The notes beneath the pieces were generated by a model. It made no database searches and was not told the DNA's origin. It saw only the letters and a list, made by a program, of their open reading frames with translations. Made by a program: the position numbers and the translations under genes. Below are positions 34,318 through 43,047 of a stretch of 64,000 bases of DNA, piece after piece. Position 1 is the first letter of the stretch, and the number at the start of each line of letters is the position of its first letter. Origin of the DNA: JBOGFI01 sp050743365 (lineage in GTDB: Bacteria; Actinomycetota; Acidimicrobiia; IMCC26256; JACDBD01); the NCBI GenBank assembly GCA_050743365.1, contig JBOGFI010000072.1, positions 32,303 to 96,302 on the forward strand. Direction: 5' to 3'.

Positions 34318-35507
34318 GCGGCAGGGCCGCGACCGATGCTGCCTGCCCGGCGTGCGACGCGATCGGGATGGACGTTTTCCACGAGCAGGACGGCGTTCCC
34401 GCCCACAGCGTGCTCCTGCTGCCGAGCCGTGACGAGGCTCTCGGCTATCCGACCGGCGACCTCAGGCTCGGCTTCTGCCGCTCTTGTGGGTTCATCTCGA
34501 ACCTGGCCTTCGACGTCGCGCTCAACGAGTACTCCCAGCGCTGCGAGGAGACGCAGGGGTTCTCGCCGCATTTCCGGGCCTGGCTGCGGGGACTGGCCGA
34601 GGGGTTCGTCGACCGCTACGACCTGCGGGGCAGGGACGTGCTCGAGATCGGGTGCGGGAAGGGCGAGTTCCTCGCCCTCGTCTGTGAGCTCGGCGCCGGC
34701 CGCGGCACCGGGATCGATCCTGCCTACGTGCCTGATCGACTCGAGAGCGAGGCCGCCGATCGCCTGACGTTCATCACGGAGCTCTACTCGGAGGCGTACG
34801 GGCACCTGGTCGGCGACGCCGTCGCGTGCCGCCACACGCTCGAGCACATCGCTCCCGTCGCAGAGTTCGTCCGCACGGTGCGGCGCTCGCTCGCCGACCG
34901 CGACGACGTGATCGTCTTCTTCGAGCTGCCCGAGACCCTCAGGGTGCTGCGCGAGATTGCGTTCTGGGACATCTACTACGAGCACTGCTCGTACTTCACC
35001 CCCGGCTCCCTCACCCGCCTCTTCCGGCGCGAGGGCTTCGACCCGATCGACCTCCGCCTCGACTACGCCGACCAGTACGTCCTCCTCGACACCCGGCCGG
35101 GGACAGGCCGGGGGCCGCAACTTCCGCTGGAGGACGACCTCGCCGAGACTGCTCGCCTCGTCGACCACTTCCGGCGGGTGTTCCCCGAACGGGTGGAGGA
35201 GCTCGCAGCGACGATTCGCGCCGTGCACGCCGGCGACGGCCATACCGTGATCTGGGGAGCGGGCTCGAAGGGCGTGGCGTTCCTCACGACGCTGGGGGTC
35301 TCGGAGGACGAGATCGAGTACGCCGTGGATATCGACCCGTACAAGCAGGGCATGTTCATGGCCGGGACGGGCCAGGAGATCGTCGCCCCCGCCTTCCTCG
35401 CCGACTACCGGCCCGATCTCGTGCTGGTCATGAATCCCGTGTACACGGACGAGATCGGGCGGGAGCTCGAGTCGATGGGTCTCGCTCCCAAGGTCGTGGC
35501 GGTGTGA
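34314..35507 (+). CDS. C-methyltransferase-like protein (module B)
   Basis: 397 aa, GTG 34314 in a GTGA overlap. It has the zinc cysteines (C-P-A-C and C-R-S-C), SAM motif I as L-E-I-G-C-G-K-G-E-F, then R-H-T-L-E-H178 and Y-Y-E-H224 at the two catalytic histidine positions, and the C-terminal W-G-A-G-S-K-G, V-D-I-D-P-Y-K-Q-G and M-N-P-V-Y blocks. All hallmark residues are present, so it should be active. It belongs to a subgroup different from module A (GCGKGEF in place of SNDGYLL), so a different substrate or position is expected. Product is unknown. Confidence 0.85.
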   Translation: MSGRAATDAACPACDAIGMDVFHEQDGVPAHSVLLLPSRDEALGYPTGDLRLGFCRSCGFISNLAFDVALNEYSQRCEETQGFSPHFRAWLRGLAEGFVDRYDLRGRDVLEIGCGKGEFLALVCELGAGRGTGIDPAYVPDRLESEAADRLTFITELYSEAYGHLVGDAVACRHTLEHIAPVAEFVRTVRRSLADRDDVIVFFELPETLRVLREIAFWDIYYEHCSYFTPGSLTRLFRREGFDPIDLRLDYADQYVLLDTRPGTGRGPQLPLEDDLAETARLVDHFRRVFPERVEELAATIRAVHAGDGHTVIWGAGSKGVAFLTTLGVSEDEIEYAVDIDPYKQGMFMAGTGQEIVAPAFLADYRPDLVLVMNPVYTDEIGRELESMGLAPKVVAV

Positions 35508-38077
35508 GCGAGCTCTCCGGCCGCTCGGAGTGCGTGACGTGCGGGAGTGAGGCGCGGACGCGCGTCCTCTCGCTGGAGTCGATGCCGGCGCTGATCAACC
35601 AGCGTTTCCCCGACGCCGCCTCGGCGCGGTCGGCTCCGCGGGGCGACGTGGAGCTCTTCCTCTGCGATGAATGCGGGATGATCGCCAACGCCGCCTTCGA
35701 CCCCAAGCTGGTGGAGTACAGCCCCGCCTACGAGAACTCGCTGCACTTCTCGCCCACCTTCGAGCGCTACGCCGAGGGCCTGGCCAAGCGCCTGGTCGAG
35801 ACGTACGACCTCCACTACAAGGTCGTCGTGGAGGTGGGGTGCGGCAAGGGCGAGTTCCTGTCTCTGCTCTGTCAGGCCGGGAACAACCGCGGCGTCGGCT
35901 TCGACCCGAGCTACGGCGGTGAGCTCGACGACTTCAGCGCCGCCCGGCACATGCGATTCGTGCCCCAGCTCTTCCCGGAGCCCACGCACACGAGCTTTGT
36001 GGACCTCGTCTGTGCCCGCCACGTGCTGGAGCACACTGCCGATCCGAACCTGTTCCTGCACCGCATCGCTCGCGCAGTCGGCAATCAACAGGCCGTCGTC
36101 TACCTCGAGGTCCCCAACGCGACGTACATGCTTCGTAGCCTCGCCGTGTGGGACGTGATCTACGAGCACGTGCTGTACCTCTCGCCGGTGTCGCTCGCGC
36201 GGCTCGTACACGAGCAGGGCTTCGACATCCGTGCCCTCGGTACGGCGTTCGACGCCCAGTACCTCTTCGTCGAAGCCCAGCCGTCCACAGGGCACGCCTC
36301 GGGTCGCCGCGACGACAGTGCCATCGCCGAGCTCCGAGAGCTGGCGGCGCGCTTCGAAGCCCACCTCCGGACCACCGTCGACACCTGGCGCTCCCGTCTC
36401 GAGGAGCTCGAAGGTCGCGGCCGCCGGATCGCGCTCTGGGGCGCCGGTTCCAAGGGCGGCACGTTCCTCAACGTCGTCCCCGGCGCTGACCTTATCGAGT
36501 GGGTGGTCGACGTCAATCCTCGCAAGCAGGGGACCTTCATCACGGGGACGGGGCATCGCATCGTGGCGCCCGAACAGCTCGCGGGCGTTTCGCCTGACGT
36601 GGTCATCGTGCTCAACCCCATCTACGTGCCCGAGGTCTCTGGCCGGCTCCGAGAGCTGGCGATCGACGCCGAGGTGATCGGGCCCGGGGCCGAGCCGGTC
36701 TCCGATGCCGGATCAGGCGAGGTCGAGATCGACCTACGAGACGACACCGCGCGACCGGGGAGTGACGTCCGAACCCGCGTCGGGGCGTCGGCAAGCTCGG
36801 GCTGCGTGACCTGCAGGGGCGAGACGCTGACGCCCGTCCTCCGGATCGAGTCGGTCCCCGCGCTCGTCAACCGGCGCTGGCACGACGCCGAGTCCGCGCG
36901 AGCAGCCCCGCGGGGCGCCATCGAGCTCGTCCTGTGCGAGGAATGCGGGATGATTTACAATGCCGCCTTCGATCCGAGCCTCGTCGAGCACACCGCTGCG
37001 CACGAGAGCTCGCTCCACTTCTCGCCGACCTTGGCGCGACACGAGCAGTCGGTGGCCGAACGGCTCATCAAGACGTACGACGTTCGTGGAAAGGAAGTGC
37101 TCGAGATCGGCTACGGGAAGGGCGAGTTCCTCGAGCTCATCTGCGCCGCGGGCGGCAACCGCGGCGTCGGCTACGACCCCAGCTACGACGGGGAGCTCGA
37201 CGACGTCGCGGCGGCACGGAACATCCGGTTCGTGCGCGAGCTCCTCCCGGAGGCCGGCCACGCCAGAGCGGCCGACCTGGTCTGCTCCCGGCACGTGCTC
37301 GAGTACGACCCCGAGCCCAGGGCGTTCCTCGGCCGGTTGGGGCGGGCCATCGGCGACGCCTCGACGATCCTCGACTTCGAGGTCCCCGATGCGCTGTACA
37401 TGCTGCGCGAGCTCGCGATCTGGGGCGTCAGCTACGAGCAGCCGCTGTACTTCTGCGCCCCCTCCCTCTCGCGGTTGGTCCGCGAGATGGGGTTCGAGGT
37501 CGTCGAGACGGGGCCCACCTTCGGCGGGCAGTACCTCTATCTGCAAGCTTCGCGACCGGGCGGTCCGGGCTCCGTCGCGCCGGCCGCCGAGGTCACGGCC
37601 GAGCTGTGGGAGCTGGGCAGGTCGTTCGGTCGCGGCTTCGAGGCCGTTGTGCAGATCTGGCGTGAGCGCCTCGAGGAGCTCGAACGTGAAGGTCGCCGGG
37701 TGGCGCTCTGGGGCGCCGGGTCCGAGGGCGTGACCTTCCTCAACGTCGTGCCCGGCGCCGACCGTCTCGAGTGGGTCGTCGATATCAACCGCCGGAAGCA
37801 GGGGGCGTTCGTCGCCGGCACCGGGCAGCGCATCATGGCGCCCGAACAGCTCGCGAGCGCGTCACCGGACGTGGTGATCGTCCTCAACCCGCTCTACGCC
37901 TCCGAGGTCCGTGCCTGGTTGCGAGAGCTGGCCATCGACGCCGAGGTGATCGGGCCTGGGGGCGCGCCGGTCTCCGATAACGGATCAGGCAGGGTCGAGA
38001 TCGATCTACGCGACGACACCGCGCCCGGCGTCGGACGCGGGCACCGGAGGGACGAAAGTGCTCACGACTCGCGATAG
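35504..38077 (+). CDS. didomain C-methyltransferase fusion (modules C and D)
   Basis: 857 aa, two complete copies of the same three-domain methyltransferase joined by a linker of about 25 residues (V-E-I-D-L-R-D-D-T-A). Module C (residues 1-400) keeps motif I G-C113-G-K-G, H177, Y-E-H222 and G-S-K317-G. Module D (about 423-820) keeps the zinc cysteines but has Y537 for the motif I cysteine, Y601 and Q646 for the two catalytic histidines and E741 for the lysine, so its catalysis is probably lost. The same linker recurs after D, then a TAG. GTG 35504 overlaps the upstream stop. The frame is continuous; I see no sequencing artefact. D may be a regulatory or binding partner for C. Confidence 0.87.
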   Translation: MSELSGRSECVTCGSEARTRVLSLESMPALINQRFPDAASARSAPRGDVELFLCDECGMIANAAFDPKLVEYSPAYENSLHFSPTFERYAEGLAKRLVETYDLHYKVVVEVGCGKGEFLSLLCQAGNNRGVGFDPSYGGELDDFSAARHMRFVPQLFPEPTHTSFVDLVCARHVLEHTADPNLFLHRIARAVGNQQAVVYLEVPNATYMLRSLAVWDVIYEHVLYLSPVSLARLVHEQGFDIRALGTAFDAQYLFVEAQPSTGHASGRRDDSAIAELRELAARFEAHLRTTVDTWRSRLEELEGRGRRIALWGAGSKGGTFLNVVPGADLIEWVVDVNPRKQGTFITGTGHRIVAPEQLAGVSPDVVIVLNPIYVPEVSGRLRELAIDAEVIGPGAEPVSDAGSGEVEIDLRDDTARPGSDVRTRVGASASSGCVTCRGETLTPVLRIESVPALVNRRWHDAESARAAPRGAIELVLCEECGMIYNAAFDPSLVEHTAAHESSLHFSPTLARHEQSVAERLIKTYDVRGKEVLEIGYGKGEFLELICAAGGNRGVGYDPSYDGELDDVAAARNIRFVRELLPEAGHARAADLVCSRHVLEYDPEPRAFLGRLGRAIGDASTILDFEVPDALYMLRELAIWGVSYEQPLYFCAPSLSRLVREMGFEVVETGPTFGGQYLYLQASRPGGPGSVAPAAEVTAELWELGRSFGRGFEAVVQIWRERLEELEREGRRVALWGAGSEGVTFLNVVPGADRLEWVVDINRRKQGAFVAGTGQRIMAPEQLASASPDVVIVLNPLYASEVRAWLRELAIDAEVIGPGGAPVSDNGSGRVEIDLRDDTAPGVGRGHRRDESAHDSR
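36770..37956 (+). repeat. 1.19-kb direct repeat, module D copy
   Basis: Aligns without gaps to 38123-39309 (offset 1353 nt). The encoded proteins are about 87% identical by my count. Module C is a more distant third copy. A short linker repeat follows C (36700-36769) and D (37970-38030). Confidence 0.85.
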
Positions 38078-38122
38078 GGGCGCGATGCCCAAGAGCCCGC
38101 GTGCACCCGACACCGGCCCGGC

Positions 38123-39349
38123 ATGACCCGGGTCGGCGCGTCGGGAGGCTCTGCGTGCGTGACGTGCAGGGGGGAGGCGCTGACGCGCGTCCTCCGGGTC
38201 GAGTCGGTCCCGGCGCTCGTCAACCGGCGCTGGCCCGACGCGGAATCCGCGCGAGCAGCCCCGCGGGGCGACATCGAGCTGGTCCTGTGCGAGGAATGCG
38301 GGACGATACACAATGCCGCCTTCGATCCGAGCCTCGTCGTGTACACCCCTGCATACGAGAACTCGCTCCACTTCTCGCCGACCTTCGAGCGGCACGCGCA
38401 CTCCGTTGCCGAACGGCTCGTCAAGACGTACGACGTTCGTGGAAAGGAAGTGCTCGACATCGGCTGCGGGAAGGGCGAGTTCCTCGAGCTCATCTGCGCC
38501 GCCGGCGGCAACCGCGGCGTCGGCTACGACCCCACCTACGACGGGGAGCTCGACGACGTCGCCGGCGCGCGGAACCTCCGGTTCGTGCGCGAGCTCTTCC
38601 CGGAGATGGGGCACGCGAGGGGGGCCGACCTGGTCTGCTCCCGGCACGTGCTCGAGCACGATCCCGAGCCCAGGGCGTTCCTCGGCCGGCTGGCCCGGGC
38701 CATAGGCGACGCTCCGACCATCCTCGACCTCGAGGTCCCCGATGCCCTCCACATGCTGCGCGAGCTCGCGATCTGGGACGTCATCTACGAGCACCCGTTG
38801 TACTTTTGTGCCATCTCCCTCTCGCGGCTGGTCCGCGAGATGGGGTTCGAGGTCCTCGAGACGGGACCCACCTTCGGCGGGCAGTACCTTTATCTGCAAG
38901 CGGCGCGATCGGGCACTCCGGACTCCGTCGGGCCGGCTGCTGACGTCACCGCCGAGCTGCGGGAGCTGGGCAGGTCGTTCGGTCGCGGCTTCGACGCGGT
39001 TGTGCAGATCTGGCGTGAGCGCCTCGAGGAGCTCGAACGTGAAGGTCGCCGGGTGGCGCTCTGGGGCGCCGGGTCGAAGGGCGTGACCTTCCTCAACGTC
39101 GTGCCCGGCGCCGACCGTCTCGAGTGGGTCGTCGATATCAACCGCCGGAAGCAGGGGGCGTTCGTCGCCGGCACCGGCCAGCGCATCGTGGCGCCCGAAC
39201 AGCTCGCGAGCGCGTCACCGGACGTGGTGATCGTCCTCAACCCGCTCTACGCCTCCGAGATCCGTGCCTGGTTGCGAGAGCTCGCCATCGACGCCGAGGT
39301 GATCGGGCCGGAGGACGCGACTCGAGCCCGCCACCGTCTGGCGCGATGA
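38123..39349 (+). CDS. C-methyltransferase-like protein (module E)
   Basis: 408 aa, almost a twin of module D but with every signature residue restored: zinc cysteines, motif I D-I-G-C-G-K-G-E-F, R-H-V-L-E-H179, Y-E-H224 and G-S-K-G. Start ATG 38123 corresponds to the first residues of module D after the linker, 45 nt past the TAG of the fusion gene; there is no good ribosome site, so translation may rely on reinitiation. The stop overlaps the next gene (ATGA). It should be an active SAM-dependent methyltransferase, with the same or a closely related substrate to module C. Confidence 0.86.
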   Translation: MTRVGASGGSACVTCRGEALTRVLRVESVPALVNRRWPDAESARAAPRGDIELVLCEECGTIHNAAFDPSLVVYTPAYENSLHFSPTFERHAHSVAERLVKTYDVRGKEVLDIGCGKGEFLELICAAGGNRGVGYDPTYDGELDDVAGARNLRFVRELFPEMGHARGADLVCSRHVLEHDPEPRAFLGRLARAIGDAPTILDLEVPDALHMLRELAIWDVIYEHPLYFCAISLSRLVREMGFEVLETGPTFGGQYLYLQAARSGTPDSVGPAADVTAELRELGRSFGRGFDAVVQIWRERLEELEREGRRVALWGAGSKGVTFLNVVPGADRLEWVVDINRRKQGAFVAGTGQRIVAPEQLASASPDVVIVLNPLYASEIRAWLRELAIDAEVIGPEDATRARHRLAR

Positions 39350-41256
39350 TCGTCGGCTCGACCTGGGTGCCCATGCCTCTGTCACGACGACACTTCATCG
39401 CCGCCGGCTTCGGGTTGGTGGCAGGCGGCGTCGCCGCTGCCTGCCAGTCCGGGGGGCCGAGCCGACGGTCACGAAATCCCGTGCCGGCGGGCCGGTGGAG
39501 CAACCCCGCAACCTGGGGTGGTGCCGTCCCCCGTCGCGGCGCGCACGTGGTGGTGGACCGGGCGGTGCTCGTCGACGTCGACGCCGAGGTGGCCAGCCTC
39601 ACCATCAGCCCGGTAGGGACGCTGGTCTTCGACCCTGAGGGCGGACGCACCCTCGAGAGCGAGGGCAACGTCGTCGTCCACGGACGCCTCGCCATGCGCC
39701 CGGCGACGGCGTCGGCCGAGCACCGGCTCGTGTTCAGGGGCGTCGACGAGCGGCGCTTCGCCGGTGGTGGCATGGACCCGTTGGACTCCGACGTGGGCCT
39801 GTGGGTCATGGGCGCGGGGGTGCTCGACGCCGCCGGCACCCCGAAGCGGGCATGGTCGCGTCTCGCCGAGCCTGCCCGCTTCGGGACGAGCAGCATCACC
39901 GTGGCCGACCCCTCGGGCTGGCAGGCGGGCGACGAGATCGTCGTCACCCCGACCGAGGCCCCGTCCCTTCCCGAGCATCACCTGCGCCACGATCGCCGCC
40001 GCATCGCCTCGATCTCGGGGACCGAGATCGAGCTCGACACTCCTCTCGACTTCCCACACCCCGCCGTCGAGGTCGCGCCCGGGCACACGATGAGGGCCGA
40101 GGTCCTGAACCTGACCCGGAACGTCCGGATCGAAGGCACCCCCGACGGGCGTGCCCACGTGTTCATTCGAGCCGGCCGCCAGACGATCTCCCACGTCGAG
40201 CTCGCCCACGTCGGTCCTCGCCAGCCGACGCCCGACCCGCAGGCGGACAGCCAGAAGGTGCTCGGTCGCTACGGCCTTCACTTCCACCATTGCGGCGACG
40301 GCTCGAGTGGCTCGACGGTCGAGGGCTGCGTCATCCGCGACGCCGGCAACCACGCCTTCGTGCCCCACACCTCCCACGGAATCACGTTCCGCGACTGCAT
40401 CTCCCACGACACCATCGAGAAGCCGTACTGGTGGGACGAGTCCGAGCTCACCGACGACACGCTCTTCGAGCGCTGCGTCGCCAGTCGCTCGCGCCACGAT
40501 CCCGACTCGCGCGGCTACGGCCACGAGGCATTCCTGTTCGGAGCCGGGGAGGGAAACCGGGCCCGGGACTGCGTGGCTTCGGGCATCTCGGGCGGCTTCG
40601 GTGGCTTCGGCTGGGACGCGCTCCACCCCCAGTCCGTATGGCCCGAGGCATCCGGCCTCGTCGCCCACAACATCAATGGCCCGGGCATCAAGGTGTGGCA
40701 GAACAATTTCGAGTGCCACCACATCCGCGGCTTCGTCAGCTACCACAACTCTGGCGCAGGCATCGAGCACGGCGCCTACGGCAACAACTACCTCTACGAG
40801 GACGGCATCTGCTACGGCAACGGGGCTTCGCCCATCGATGTCCACGCGTCGTTTACCGCTCCGCGCTCCGATGACAACGGCAAGGTCTGCGACCAGCGAC
40901 AGACCTACCGCCGTATCCATTGCGACGGCGGGGGTCGGGCTGAGTACGGCATTCAGTTCGGCCCTACCCCCGCAGGCGCGTCTGACGACGGCCAGCCGGT
41001 GCTCATCGAGGAATGCACGTTCGCCGGTACCACCCGAGCGAACGTCGGCATGGTTGGTCCCGGCTCCGACACGCCGATCCTCGTCGACGCCTTGCGCAAC
41101 ACGTATGGCGGGAACGCCTTCTGGCTCAACTCGGATGTGCCGGCGGGTTCCCAGATCAAGGTCGACGACCCGACGCACCGCCGGGTCACGCTGCGGGCGG
41201 CCGGCCAGCCGGGGACACCCAATGCGGAGTGGAACGCCTCCGTCGAGAGCCCCTGA
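39346..41256 (+). CDS. Tat-exported lipoprotein with G8 domain and parallel beta-helix
   Basis: 636 aa. The N-terminus has S-R14-R15-H-F followed by a hydrophobic stretch and A-A-A-C33, that is a twin-arginine signal with a lipobox. Residues about 45-160 form a G8 domain (W-S-N-P-A-T-W-G-G-A-V-P-R-R-G, then glycine and beta-strand repeats). The remainder shows right-handed beta-helix repeats (G-C-V-I-R-D-A-G-N-H-A-F, H-H-I-R-G-F-V-S-Y-H). G8 proteins such as CEMIP bind or degrade glycans. A surface enzyme or binding protein acting on the polysaccharide made here is plausible. ATG 39346 overlaps module E; ATG 39373 would shorten the signal. Confidence 0.85.
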   Translation: MIVGSTWVPMPLSRRHFIAAGFGLVAGGVAAACQSGGPSRRSRNPVPAGRWSNPATWGGAVPRRGAHVVVDRAVLVDVDAEVASLTISPVGTLVFDPEGGRTLESEGNVVVHGRLAMRPATASAEHRLVFRGVDERRFAGGGMDPLDSDVGLWVMGAGVLDAAGTPKRAWSRLAEPARFGTSSITVADPSGWQAGDEIVVTPTEAPSLPEHHLRHDRRRIASISGTEIELDTPLDFPHPAVEVAPGHTMRAEVLNLTRNVRIEGTPDGRAHVFIRAGRQTISHVELAHVGPRQPTPDPQADSQKVLGRYGLHFHHCGDGSSGSTVEGCVIRDAGNHAFVPHTSHGITFRDCISHDTIEKPYWWDESELTDDTLFERCVASRSRHDPDSRGYGHEAFLFGAGEGNRARDCVASGISGGFGGFGWDALHPQSVWPEASGLVAHNINGPGIKVWQNNFECHHIRGFVSYHNSGAGIEHGAYGNNYLYEDGICYGNGASPIDVHASFTAPRSDDNGKVCDQRQTYRRIHCDGGGRAEYGIQFGPTPAGASDDGQPVLIEECTFAGTTRANVGMVGPGSDTPILVDALRNTYGGNAFWLNSDVPAGSQIKVDDPTHRRVTLRAAGQPGTPNAEWNASVESP

Positions 41257-41273
41257 CACCCCTGAGCGCGCAC

Positions 41274-42128
41274 TTGACGCCGAAGCCCGCGACCAGGTCG
41301 TCCGATCTCGTGCTGGCCACCGTTCTGACCCATAACGATCCGGAGGCCCTCGCAGGCTGTCTCGCGGCGATCGCTCGTCAGACCCGGCGGCCCGACGCCG
41401 TCCTCGTCATCGACAATGGCAGCTCTCCGCTCGCCCGCGCCGCGGTCGACCGGCTCGCGGGCGAATCGTGTGCCACCGTGCTGCGCTTGAGCGCCAATCT
41501 CGGGCCCGCCGGCGGGCATGCCGCCGGCCTGCGAGCGTTCCTGGCCGGCCCTTGCGATGTTGCGTGGGTCATGGACGACGACTGCGTGCCCGAGCCAGAT
41601 TGCCTCCAGGCGATCCTGAGTGCCCGTGAGGCGCAAGACCGCGACGGCGTGTTGTTCCCGGCCCAGACCGATGAGGTTGGCGTGGAGCGCAACTGGCCGG
41701 GCTGGTTCGCAGTGCTCGTGCCGCGCGCGGTCGTCGATCGAGTCGGCGTGCCGAGGGAGGAGTTCTTCTGGTGGGCGGAGGACACCGAGTATCTCCAGTG
41801 GCGCATCCCCAGGGCCGGCTTCCCCCTGCAGTGGGTCGCGGGAGCACGAGTGCAGCACCGGAGGCGACAGGCCACGGGGCCCAAGCCGGCATGGAAGGTC
41901 TATTACGAGGCCAGGAACAGCGTGTACTACCGGCTGCGAGTCCAGCGACCCTTCCAGCGACCCCTCAGGATCCAAAAGGTCTCCCGGCTCACGAGGGCAC
42001 TGTCGAGAACACTATGGTCCTTGATCACCGAGAGCCACGATCGTCGGAACCGCTTGCGTATGTTCGCCCGAGGCATCTTCGACGGGCTCCGGGGACGCCT
42101 CGGCCGAACCGTCGTGCCCGAAGCCTGA
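41274..42128 (+). CDS. glycosyltransferase family 2, galactofuranosyl/rhamnosyl type
   Basis: 284 aa if TTG 41274 is used; GTG 41310 and GTG 41229 are alternatives and no ribosome site decides. The GT-A domain begins V-L-A-T-V-L-T-H-N-D-P and has V-M-D-D-D-C-V metal-binding residues and a C-terminal F-F-W-W-A-E-D-T-E-Y block with the W-E/A-D-x-E catalytic base typical of GlfT-like and rhamnosyl GT2 enzymes. A basic amphipathic tail is present. It begins 18 nt after the G8 protein stop. Confidence 0.83.
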   Translation: MTPKPATRSSDLVLATVLTHNDPEALAGCLAAIARQTRRPDAVLVIDNGSSPLARAAVDRLAGESCATVLRLSANLGPAGGHAAGLRAFLAGPCDVAWVMDDDCVPEPDCLQAILSAREAQDRDGVLFPAQTDEVGVERNWPGWFAVLVPRAVVDRVGVPREEFFWWAEDTEYLQWRIPRAGFPLQWVAGARVQHRRRQATGPKPAWKVYYEARNSVYYRLRVQRPFQRPLRIQKVSRLTRALSRTLWSLITESHDRRNRLRMFARGIFDGLRGRLGRTVVPEA

Positions 42129-42150
42129 GTCGCCGCATCAGGAGCTAACG

Positions 42151-43047
42151 ATGTCCGACGGTCGTCCCCGGGTAAGCGTCGGCCTTCCCGTGTACAACGG
42201 GCAGGCGTTCCTTGCCGAGGCAATCGAGTCGATCCTTGCCCAGGACTTCACCGACCTCGAGCTGGTCATCGGTGACAACGCGTCGACCGATGCGACTCCG
42301 GAGATCTGCCGCCGGTACCTCGGCGCCGATGGAAGGGTCTCGTACCTCCGTAGCGAGGTGAACCGGGGCGCGGCATGGAACTTCAGCCGGCTCGTGGACG
42401 CCGCCCGGGGCGAGTACTTCAAGTGGGCCGCCAGCGACGACGTTTGTGCGCCCACATACCTCTCTCGCTGCGTCGAGGTACTCGATCACCAGGCGGACGT
42501 CGTGCTCTGCTCGACGGGAACCGTCATGATCGACGAGCGGGGTCAACCGATCGGGCCGCTGGAGATCACGAACCACGGGACCGCGGGCGAGCCGGCGGAA
42601 CGATTTCGGGATCTTGTGCTCCGGCCGCACAAGGCCTTCTCGGTGTTCGGCGTGATCCGACGAGACGCCCTCTGCGAAACGCCACGGCTGGGCGCCTACA
42701 CGGCATCCGACCTGGTGACACTGGCCGAGCTCGCGCTCAGGGGGCGGTTCCACGAGGTGCCGGAACCGCTGTTCTTCAACCGTGACCACGGCGGGCGCTC
42801 GATCCGCGCGAATCCCACCTACAAGGCGAGGCAACCCTGGTTCGATCCGAACCGGGCGGGCAGGATCACGCTTCCTCGGTGGCGGCTTGGCATCGAATAC
42901 GCGCGGGCAATCGGTCGCGCTCCGCTGTCCTCCGTTCAGCGGAGGCAGGCGTACGAAGCACTCGCGAGGTGGAGCTGGGCCAATGGGCTGTCACTCGGCA
43001 ACGACATCGTTCGCGCGGCCCGCGACCTGGGCCGGTTCTCTCAGTAG
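42151..43047 (+). CDS. glycosyltransferase family 2
   Basis: 298 aa from ATG 42151 with AGGAG six bases upstream. The GT-A core has V-S-V-G-L-P-V-Y-N-G, G-D-N-A-S-T-D-A-T and the K-W-A-A-S-D-D metal-binding motif. It is a paralogue of the gene at 46319 (shared G-L-P-V-Y-N-G, S-D-N-A-S and R-C-V-E-V-L segments). It ends in a 7-bp overlap with the convergent ABC permease. Confidence 0.87.
   Translation: MSDGRPRVSVGLPVYNGQAFLAEAIESILAQDFTDLELVIGDNASTDATPEICRRYLGADGRVSYLRSEVNRGAAWNFSRLVDAARGEYFKWAASDDVCAPTYLSRCVEVLDHQADVVLCSTGTVMIDERGQPIGPLEITNHGTAGEPAERFRDLVLRPHKAFSVFGVIRRDALCETPRLGAYTASDLVTLAELALRGRFHEVPEPLFFNRDHGGRSIRANPTYKARQPWFDPNRAGRITLPRWRLGIEYARAIGRAPLSSVQRRQAYEALARWSWANGLSLGNDIVRAARDLGRFSQ

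Noticed and set aside
34826..35503. A long N-terminal extension of the didomain methyltransferase
   Set aside because: This part is an out-of-frame shadow of module B; the GTGA overlap at 35504 and the zinc domain mark the real start.
36770..39309. Repeats at 36.8-39.3 kb considered as a repeat array or mobile element
   Set aside because: They are explained by duplicated gene modules; no CRISPR spacers, transposase or terminal repeats are present.
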